Below are positions 15,677 through 22,479 of a stretch of 64,000 nt of DNA, piece by piece. A program made the position numbers and the translations under genes. Source of the stretch: JAJYVT01 sp035534455. GTDB lineage: Bacteria; Actinomycetota; Acidimicrobiia; Acidimicrobiales; RAAP-2. The notes below the pieces were generated by a model. That model did not search any database. It was not told where the DNA came from and saw only the letters and a program-made list of their open reading frames with translations. Each line of letters begins with the position of its first letter. Position 1 is the stretch's first letter. The stretch covers positions 1 through 64,000 of the forward strand of contig DATLRV010000003.1 of assembly GCA_035534455.1 (NCBI GenBank), written 5' to 3'.

Positions 15677-16735
15677 ATGTCGCAGAGGATGACGATGGCT
15701 CAGCTGGCGAGGCTCGCCGGACTGGACGTGTCGACGGTCTCACGCGCCCTACGCGGGGACACGCTACGGGTGTCCGCTCCGACCATCGAGCGCGTGCAGC
15801 GACTTGCTCGCCGAGAGGGTTTCCTGCCGGACGCCAACGCTGCGAGCCTCCGGCGCCGCCGCTCGTACGTCCTCGGAATGATGGTCCCCGATCTGACCGA
15901 CGTGGTGCTCGCGCGGCTCTTCGAGGCGGTGAGCACGGCGGCGAACCTTGACGGGTACCTGGCAGTCGTCACGTCCACCCGTGCCGATCCAGCGCGCCGC
16001 CGGACGGCGGCGCATGACTTCCTGTCCCGTCGCGTCGACGGGGTGATCGTCGCCGACGCCACGCTCCGCCACGCGGCGCCCGAGCTCCTGGTTGCCTCCG
16101 GCACGCCGTTCGTGATGGCGCTCCGGTCCGGCGGCCGACACCCGAGCGTGGTGGTCGACGACCTCGCGGGCGGACGGTTGGCTGCCGAGCACCTCCTCCA
16201 CGCCGGCCACCGCGACCTCTGCGTGGTCGGCGGCCCGCGAAACGTCAGCACGGCGGAGCGCCGGATGCGCGGTTTCGTTCAGGCCTGCGGCCGCGCGGGG
16301 GTGGAGATCGCCTCGTCGGCGATGCGGCACGGCGCCTTCGGCGTGGACGGCGGCTATCGGTCGATGCTGGAGCTCCTCGAGGCCGGACAGCGGCCGAGCG
16401 CCGTCTTCGCCGTGAACGACTACAACGCGATCGGCGCGGCCCGAGCGCTCCAGGAGCACGGGCTCATCGTGGGCCGCGACGTCGCGCTCACCGGCTACAA
16501 CGACATCGCCATCGGCCGCTACCTCGAGACTCCTCTGTCGACGGTGCGCGTCGACCACGACTTAATGGGCCGCGAGGTTGTGGAGCTGTTGCTCCGGCTC
16601 GTGGCGGGGGAGATCCCCGAGTCGGTGCAGCTCCAGCCGGAGCTGGTCGTCCGCGAGTCGTCGGACCTGCGGCGGGGGGGCGAACCGCTCCGCTCAGCGG
16701 CTCCGCAACGCCCGCTTGGCGAAGAGACCCAGTAG
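15677..16735 (+). CDS. LacI-family transcriptional regulator
   Basis: The 352-residue regulator has an N-terminal helix-turn-helix (MTMAQLARLAGLDVSTVSRA) and then a hinge-like VSAPTIERVQRLARREGF. The periplasmic-binding-protein-like effector domain includes VLGMMVPDLTDVV, RRVDGVIVADA, VVVDDLAGGRLAAEHLL, AVFAVNDYNAIGAARAL and LTGYNDIAIG. The ATG at 15677 follows GGGAGACGGG. It is divergent from the twelve-gene operon and next to the palindrome at 15638-15653, so it probably represses the operon until a pathway metabolite binds. Its 3' end overlaps the convergent ureohydrolase gene by 42 bases. Confidence 0.92.
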   Translation: MSQRMTMAQLARLAGLDVSTVSRALRGDTLRVSAPTIERVQRLARREGFLPDANAASLRRRRSYVLGMMVPDLTDVVLARLFEAVSTAANLDGYLAVVTSTRADPARRRTAAHDFLSRRVDGVIVADATLRHAAPELLVASGTPFVMALRSGGRHPSVVVDDLAGGRLAAEHLLHAGHRDLCVVGGPRNVSTAERRMRGFVQACGRAGVEIASSAMRHGAFGVDGGYRSMLELLEAGQRPSAVFAVNDYNAIGAARALQEHGLIVGRDVALTGYNDIAIGRYLETPLSTVRVDHDLMGREVVELLLRLVAGEIPESVQLQPELVVRESSDLRRGGEPLRSAAPQRPLGEETQ

Positions 16736-17650
16736 CTCGTAGACCACGTTGGCCGCGGCGATCGCGGTGAGCTCGGCGTGGTCGTAGGCCGGCGCGACCT
16801 CGACCACGTCGGCCCCGACCACGTGAAGCTCCTCCAGCCCCCTCAGGATGAGCTGCAGCTCGCGCGTCGTCAGCCCCCCGGGCTCAGGCGTCCCGGTTGC
16901 CGGTGCGTGGGCGGGATCGAGGACGTCGATGTCGATGCTGACGTAGACAGGTCGCTCGCCGACGCGCTCCCGGACGCGCGCAGCGGCGGCATCGGCTCCC
17001 TCGGTGGCCACATCGACGGTGCTGATCGTGGCGAAACCGAGACCAGCGTCCTGCACCATGTCGTCCACGGCGTAGAGCGGACCACGGATCCCTACGTGAG
17101 CCGACGCGTCCAGCGCGAGCACGCCCTCTTCGACGGCGCGGCGGAACGGCGTGCCATGGGTGTACGGGGCGTCGAAGTAGGTGTCCCAGGTGTCGAGATG
17201 GGCGTCGAAATGCACGAGGGCGACCGGTCCGTGGCGCTCCGCCGTCGCACGAAGGAGCGGCAGGGCGATGGTGTGGTCCCCGCCGATCGCCACGAGATGG
17301 TCAGCCCGCCCGAGCACGTTTCGAGCGGCGGTTTCGATGGAGGCGATCGCCTCGGTGATCGAGAAGGGGTTGGCGGCTGCGTCCCCGGCATCGGCCACCT
17401 GGTGCACGTTCCACGGCTGGACTTCGAGGAACGGGTGGTACGGGCGGAGCAGCTTCGAGCCCGCCCGGACGGCGGCGGGGCCGAAGCGGGCGCCCGGCCG
17501 GTACGAGACGCCGGAGTCGAACGGGACACCCAAGATGGCGACGGCGGCTCTCTCGACCTGGTCGAAACGCGGAAGTCGGGCGAAGGTGTCGGGAGACGCG
17601 AAGCGCGGCGTGCGGCGGGCGTCCGGCGGGCCGATGGGGTGTTGGCTCAC
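16694..17650 (-). CDS. Agmatinase/guanidinobutyrase-family ureohydrolase
   Basis: About 318 residues with all arginase-superfamily Mn-binding motifs: IGGDHTIALP, LVHFDAHLDTWD, the substrate-loop YTHGTPFRRA, and SIDIDVLDPAHAPATGTPEPGG. The family hydrolyses guanidino compounds (agmatine, 4-guanidinobutyrate, proclavaminate precursors) to urea plus an amine. The GTG at 17650 follows GGAGGACTGCAC and is preferred over an upstream in-frame start at 17689. It is transcribed toward the lacI gene and is separate from the main operon, but clearly belongs to the same locus. Paired with the AruI-like ThDP enzyme it would fit 4-guanidinobutyrate breakdown. Confidence 0.88.
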   Translation of the reverse strand: MSQHPIGPPDARRTPRFASPDTFARLPRFDQVERAAVAILGVPFDSGVSYRPGARFGPAAVRAGSKLLRPYHPFLEVQPWNVHQVADAGDAAANPFSITEAIASIETAARNVLGRADHLVAIGGDHTIALPLLRATAERHGPVALVHFDAHLDTWDTYFDAPYTHGTPFRRAVEEGVLALDASAHVGIRGPLYAVDDMVQDAGLGFATISTVDVATEGADAAAARVRERVGERPVYVSIDIDVLDPAHAPATGTPEPGGLTTRELQLILRGLEELHVVGADVVEVAPAYDHAELTAIAAANVVYELLGLFAKRALRSR

Positions 17651-17777
17651 GTGCAGTCCTCCCGGATTCAAGCGACGGCTACCTTGCACCTACCTACTAC
17701 AGTCACGCAGCCGCCAGAGGCCGCGGCCACCTCTGAGGCGCCTCACGAAAGCGCGCCGCGACACTCGAGGAGGGTGC

Positions 17778-19403
17778 ATGAACGATTCCGTCGTCTTCAC
17801 GGGGGGCCCTATCGAGACGTTCGGCCCGGGCCCCCAGCCCGAAGCGGTCCTGGTGGAAGACGGGGTGATCCGCTCGATCGGCACCAGGTCGGACTGTCTC
17901 GCCGAGGCGGCGTCCACGCCCCGGCGCGTCGATATGGACGGGCGCACGCTGTTCCCGGGCTTCGTGGACGCGCACATGCACCTGCTCCTCCACGGGTGCC
18001 GCCTGGACTGGGCGGACCTGTCCTCCGCACGAAGCATCGAGGACGTGTTGCGGCTCTTGAAGGAGTACGCGAGCGCTCACCCGGACGCCCCGTCGGTCGA
18101 CGGCTACGGCTACGACCAGACCGTCCTCGCCGAGGGGCGCCACCCCACCGCTGCCGACCTCGACCGCGTCGACCCCTCGCGTTCGGTCACCGTCCAGCAC
18201 GTGAGCGGCCACGGGTACGTCGTGAGCTCCGCGACGATGCGCGCCCTCGGGATCACCGCGGCCACGCCGACCCCTAGCGGCGGGCGCATGGACCGGGACG
18301 CGACAGGAGCGCCGACGGGCCTCTTCTTTGACGCCGCCTGCGACCTGCTGACGGGCGAAGGAGGCGTCAAGATCCGCAACCACGGCCCGAACTTCCACCT
18401 TCCTATGGCCCCCGCGGACCTGCGACGGCGGTTCGAGCTCGCACAGGAGTCCTTCCTCTCGGTCGGCGTCACCACCGTCTGCGACGCCCAGGTCACCTCC
18501 CGTGAGCTCGCGGCGTACTTCCTCGCTCGGGACGAAGGCTCGCTGCTCTTGCGGACCCACGCGCTGCTGCTCTCGAGCGGGCTCGAGCATCTCCGCGAGA
18601 TCGGGCTCTCATCGAAGATCGGCGACGATCGCCTCGAGATCTCCGGCGTGAAGTTCTACGCAGATGGTTCGGTCCTCGCGCGCACCGCATTCCTGGCGGG
18701 CGAGTGCTGCGGGCACAGCGATGGAGAAGGCCGGAGCGGTGACGGCTACCTGTACCACGACCCCCGGGAGCTCCACGACCTGTTGGTCGAGGCCCACCGC
18801 CTCGGACTCGTAACGGCGACCCACTCCCAGGGTAGCGTCCCCATCGGCATGGTCCTGGACGCGATCGCCGCCGCGCGCGCCGAGATCGCACGCCCCGACG
18901 TCGCGCACCGCATCGAGCACTGCGGCTTCCCGACCGACGAGCAGATCGCTCGGATGGCTACGCTCAACGTCGTTCCGGTCGCCCAGCCGGTGCAGCTCCA
19001 CGAGCACGCCGACACGATTGTCGAGGATCTCGGTCCCATAGGAGCGCGCTTCTACCCGTACGGGGCGTTCCGGCGGGCCGGCCTGCCGGTCGTCATCAGC
19101 TCCGACGCCCCGGTCACGGACCCGCGTCCGCTGCAGGCGGCATGGGCGGCGATCACGCGCCAGACCGTCTCCGGCGCCGTCGCCGGACCCGAGTTCACCG
19201 TCGACCGCAAGACCGCCCTCACGGGGCTCACGAGCACGCCAGCATCGCTGCTCGGACGCCGCGACGTCGGCTTCATCGCCGAGGGCGCCGCAGCCGATCT
19301 GGTCCTGCTGGACGACGATCCCTCGACCGTGGACGTCGCCGCGCTGCCGAACGTCGGCGTCACCGAGACGTGGATCGGCGGCGCGCGGGTCTGGTCGCGC
19401 TAG
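17778..19403 (+). CDS. YtcJ-like metal-dependent amidohydrolase
   Basis: The 541-residue protein is of the amidohydrolase superfamily. It shows FPGFVDAHMHLLLHG (H-x-H ligands), the YtcJ-type insert with GYGYDQTVLAEGRHPT and HVSGHGYVVSS, SGVKFYADGSVLARTAF, TATHSQGSVPI, HRIEHCGFP and the final metal Asp in ISSDAPVTDPRP. Such proteins hydrolyse amides or formamides of varied small molecules. The ATG at 17778 has a GAGGAGGG site. It diverges from the ureohydrolase gene with 127 bases between starts and probably supplies another hydrolytic step. Confidence 0.88.
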   Translation: MNDSVVFTGGPIETFGPGPQPEAVLVEDGVIRSIGTRSDCLAEAASTPRRVDMDGRTLFPGFVDAHMHLLLHGCRLDWADLSSARSIEDVLRLLKEYASAHPDAPSVDGYGYDQTVLAEGRHPTAADLDRVDPSRSVTVQHVSGHGYVVSSATMRALGITAATPTPSGGRMDRDATGAPTGLFFDAACDLLTGEGGVKIRNHGPNFHLPMAPADLRRRFELAQESFLSVGVTTVCDAQVTSRELAAYFLARDEGSLLLRTHALLLSSGLEHLREIGLSSKIGDDRLEISGVKFYADGSVLARTAFLAGECCGHSDGEGRSGDGYLYHDPRELHDLLVEAHRLGLVTATHSQGSVPIGMVLDAIAAARAEIARPDVAHRIEHCGFPTDEQIARMATLNVVPVAQPVQLHEHADTIVEDLGPIGARFYPYGAFRRAGLPVVISSDAPVTDPRPLQAAWAAITRQTVSGAVAGPEFTVDRKTALTGLTSTPASLLGRRDVGFIAEGAAADLVLLDDDPSTVDVAALPNVGVTETWIGGARVWSR

Positions 19404-19787
19404 CTCAAGCAGGCGCTCCTCTGTCTCTTCCAGCAGAGTGAACCTGCGAGCGAACTTGTGAGGGCAGTCCGCATCGTACGAAGCTCAGGCTGACGTCCCG
19501 GAGTGACGCAAGGGGACGGAGCGCGCGTGACAGCCGCGAATACAAGGTGCCAGACCGCGGCGCGAAGTTGCGGGGATCGTCTTGCATTCCCTGGCCAGCT
19601 TGTCACTGTGAACCAGTTGGACTTGATTGCTTGTTCAGCGCAAGTATCATTGACCTTGTCCGAACGTGATCAGAAAGGGGCGGTGGAGGCAGGGACCGAG
19701 CCTTGGACTCTCCGCCACCGACCTTCGCCACGGTGGCAGCGCAGTCAGAGCTGGTCGAATTGCACATCGAGTAGGAGGGGGGGAGCC
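19404..19787. other. Long 5' intergenic region before the cell-wall-binding nuclease gene
   Basis: The 384 bases carry no supported gene, and short open frames lack ribosome sites. A sigma70-like promoter candidate is listed separately. The middle part is less GC-rich than its surroundings, as expected for a promoter region, and leaves an untranslated leader of more than 100 bases before the start at 19788. Confidence 0.5.
19623..19650 (+). promoter_or_regulatory. Sigma70-like promoter candidate
   Basis: TTGATT at 19623-19628 and TATCAT at 19645-19650 are separated by 16 bases in an AT-richer stretch upstream of the cell-wall-binding nuclease gene. This is a consensus match by eye only. Confidence 0.35.
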
Positions 19788-21593
19788 ATGTGGAGGTCAC
19801 TCAACCGCGGTCTCCGTCCCACGCGCCTGGTGGGTGGACTGTGTCTCTTGGCTGCATGCACCTCTCCCCTCGCCACGTTGGAGTCCGTCGCGGGAGCGAG
19901 CGCCTCTGTGCCGGTCCAACGGATCTTTGGGGCCGACGCCGTCGCCACGTCGATTGCGATCTCTCAGTCCGAGTTTCCGGTTGCGCAGTCCGCGAAGGCA
20001 GTCGTGCTCGCCCGGTCGGACTTCTTCGCCGACGCCCTCGCGGGGGGACCGCTCGCGGCGCACGTGCACGGCCCACTGCTCATCACGCCTGGAGCGTCCA
20101 AGAGTTCGAATCTCGACCCGCTGGTCCTCCAGGAGATCGAGCGAGTGCTTCCGGTCGGAGGGACGGTCTATGTGCTCGGTGGTGCCCTCGCGCTCAGCCC
20201 CGACATCGATGCGACGCTCCGAGGGGCGGACTACGCGGTCGTCCGAATCGCCGGGTCAAACGAGTACGCGACGGCGGTCGACGTCGCCGAGCAGCTTGGG
20301 AACCCGTCGACGGTCTTTGAGGCGACCGGGCTCAACTTCGCCGATGCGCTCTCCGCCGACCCCGCCGCGATCGTGAGGCACGGAGCGATCCTGCTCACGG
20401 ATGGGCGCACGCAGGCTCCAGAGACCGCTGCGTACCTCGCTGCACACCCCGGAGACACCCGGTTCGCAATCGGAGGTCCCCTGGCAGCGTACGGGGCGGA
20501 CCCGAGCGCAACTCCGGTCTACGGACAGGACCAGTACGCGACCTCGGCTGCCGTCGCGGCGACCTTCTTCCCGTCACCGTCCCGCTTCGGCGCCGCGACG
20601 GGGACGAGCTTTCCCGACGCCCTTTCCGGTGGTCCCTTCATGGGAGCCGCGGACGACGGTCCGCTGCTCCTCGTGCGGCCTTCCGGACCCCTGCCCCTGC
20701 CGGTCGCCGGCTACTTGACGGGATCATCCGCGTCCGGACTGGCTGGTGGCGATCTCTTCGGCGGCGGACTCGCAGTCGAGTCCGAAGTGCTGGCCGAGTT
20801 GGAATCGGCGTCACCAGCGGGCGTTCAGTATGGGCCAGGCCCGATGGGGAGCTACACCGTTCAGACCCAGCCGCCGCCAGGATCCTGCCACTACAGGTAC
20901 GTCGGCTCAGATCCCCTGCCGGATCCCAGGTGCACCCCCGGGGCGCTCAATCCGGACGTCACCCAGAGCACGATCGGCGCGACCATTTGCGTGAGCGGCT
21001 ACACGTCCTCGATCCGGCCGCCAGAGGCAGTCACCGAACCGGAGAAGACGGCTTCTGCCTCGGCGTATGGCTACACGGGGTCCTTCTCGACCGCCGAGTA
21101 CGACCATCTGGTCCCGCTCGAACTTGGTGGAGATCCGAATGATCCGGCGAATCTCTGGATCGAGCCCAACGACAACCCACAGGCGACGTCGTTCGCGAAC
21201 GCGAAGGACGTACTGGAGAACAAGCTCAACGACCTCGTGTGCACCGGGAAGCTCTCCCTTGCCGCTGCTCAGGCGGCAATCGCCACAAACTGGGTCACGG
21301 CGTACAAGACCTACGTCGGGTCTCTACCAAACCCCGCGCCCCCGCCGCCCCCGCCTCCGAGTGCCACCTGCGCGGCGAGCGCAGCCTCTGCGAATGACGG
21401 ATATCCGGGGGACTATTACGTGACCGTCCACTCCAATCAGCCCCACACGGAGGCCACGGCGCAAGACGGTGCTGACAAGTGGAGTGACGAAACGAACGGC
21501 ACAGGCTACGTGAGGATTCTTCTCTACTACCAGTACGCCGGCGAACGGATCACAGTGACAGTCGGATCTGCACACTGCTCCACGACGGCGTAG
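19788..21593 (+). CDS. Cell-wall-binding lipoprotein with HNH-like nuclease domain
   Basis: The 601-residue exported protein starts at an ATG after AGGAGGGGGGGAG. A lipobox LAAC at residues 21-24 suggests a lipoprotein. About residues 45-330 form three cell-wall-binding type 2 repeats (FGADAVATSIAISQ, YATAVDVAEQLG, QYATSAAVAATFF, each with an 'FADAL/FPDAL' element). After a linker comes a Cys-bearing domain with YDHLVPLELGGDPNDPANLW and NAKDVLENKLNDLVC, which matches secreted HNH-type proteins. A proline linker leads to a C-terminal beta-rich module of about 75 residues with two Cys. The layout suggests a surface-anchored nuclease used in nutrient scavenging, competition or DNA handling. No close named homologue is claimed. 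Confidence 0.7.
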   Translation: MWRSLNRGLRPTRLVGGLCLLAACTSPLATLESVAGASASVPVQRIFGADAVATSIAISQSEFPVAQSAKAVVLARSDFFADALAGGPLAAHVHGPLLITPGASKSSNLDPLVLQEIERVLPVGGTVYVLGGALALSPDIDATLRGADYAVVRIAGSNEYATAVDVAEQLGNPSTVFEATGLNFADALSADPAAIVRHGAILLTDGRTQAPETAAYLAAHPGDTRFAIGGPLAAYGADPSATPVYGQDQYATSAAVAATFFPSPSRFGAATGTSFPDALSGGPFMGAADDGPLLLVRPSGPLPLPVAGYLTGSSASGLAGGDLFGGGLAVESEVLAELESASPAGVQYGPGPMGSYTVQTQPPPGSCHYRYVGSDPLPDPRCTPGALNPDVTQSTIGATICVSGYTSSIRPPEAVTEPEKTASASAYGYTGSFSTAEYDHLVPLELGGDPNDPANLWIEPNDNPQATSFANAKDVLENKLNDLVCTGKLSLAAAQAAIATNWVTAYKTYVGSLPNPAPPPPPPPSATCAASAASANDGYPGDYYVTVHSNQPHTEATAQDGADKWSDETNGTGYVRILLYYQYAGERITVTVGSAHCSTTA

Positions 21594-21629
21594 ACCTGAC
21601 GAGCCGTAGCGCGCAAACTGGGGGGGTTG

Positions 21630-22403
21630 GTGTCGGACGTGACCAGCGACGCACAATGGCAGCCGGCGGGGGACTGGGAATTCAAGCGGTTGCGGTACGG
21701 GGGACGATGTCGGCAGTGCGACGGCGAGATCGCCCTCCGCGGCTGGGGGTGGCACAGCAGCTCGGCCGAACCTCGTCAGCGAGTCGTCTGCGCGATGTGT
21801 TGTCCGGGGCCCGGTGCCTCAGCTCCGTCGCGAGGGCTCGAATTCGCCTCGAGTCCCGGAGCCAGGGTGAGTGGTCCTTCACTCCCTGGAGCCGGGGACT
21901 CCGTGCGAAGCATGGCGACTCGCGCGGAAGCGAAGGCTGTGAGTTACCGCGAGCGTGCGCTTTCGCTCGAGCGGTACGCGGCCAACTGTCGCCTGGGGGC
22001 CGAAGGGGAAGCGGCGCTCGATTCGGTGCTCGAACGCCTGATCGATCGGGGGTGGCACCCTCTCCCTGATCGTCGCTCCCGGAAGGGAGGAAACATTGAC
22101 GAGCTCTTTGTCGGGCCGGCAGGGGTGGCCGTACTCGATGCCAAGAACTGGTCGTACCCACTGACGATTCGGGGCGACCGACTCCGTACTGGCAAGTTCC
22201 CGAAGGATCGCGAGCTCGAGCATGTCGTCCAACTCGTGGACGAAGTGAAGGACGTCCTGAGGCGTTCGTCGCTCGGGCCGGTCGCGGTGCAAGGCTTCAT
22301 GACCCTGTGTGCGGAAGTGGAGATGATCACGTCGGTCGTCGAACGTGGGTTCCCGCCGATTCTCCGATCGACCTCCGGTCCCTCTCGGTCCGACGTGGGA
22401 TAG
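21630..22403 (+). CDS. NERD-domain protein with N-terminal zinc ribbon
   Basis: About 257 residues. The N-terminus has CRQCDGE and VVCAMC, a four-Cys zinc-ribbon pair about 30 residues apart. After a low-complexity linker, residues 120-230 form a NERD (nuclease-related) domain with GAEGEAALDSVLERL, GGNIDELFVGPAGVAVLDAK and a following NW. The Asp/Glu...Asp-x-Lys layout is that of the restriction-endonuclease-like fold. The last 25 residues (ERGFPPILRSTSGPSRSDVG) do not resemble a NERD end and are arginine/serine-rich, so a frameshift near 22310 is possible. A helicase gene follows after a 76-base gap, a common NERD association. Confidence 0.6.
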   Translation: MSDVTSDAQWQPAGDWEFKRLRYGGRCRQCDGEIALRGWGWHSSSAEPRQRVVCAMCCPGPGASAPSRGLEFASSPGARVSGPSLPGAGDSVRSMATRAEAKAVSYRERALSLERYAANCRLGAEGEAALDSVLERLIDRGWHPLPDRRSRKGGNIDELFVGPAGVAVLDAKNWSYPLTIRGDRLRTGKFPKDRELEHVVQLVDEVKDVLRRSSLGPVAVQGFMTLCAEVEMITSVVERGFPPILRSTSGPSRSDVG

Positions 22404-22479
22404 CAGCGGACTCGTGTAGCAGCGCTCGCGCTCCCTCCCCCCTGCGGCCATGTGCCATCCTCTCGGTACCCTCTCTTCG

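Noticed and set aside
17181..17777. N-terminal extension of the YtcJ-like amidohydrolase by about 200 residues
   Set aside because: The extension is antisense to the ureohydrolase gene and low complexity, while ATG 17778 has a strong GAGGAGGG site.
20102..20114. GAGTTCGAATCTC resembles a tRNA T-arm
   Set aside because: It lies inside the well-supported cell-wall-binding nuclease gene, and no acceptor, D or anticodon stems fit around it.
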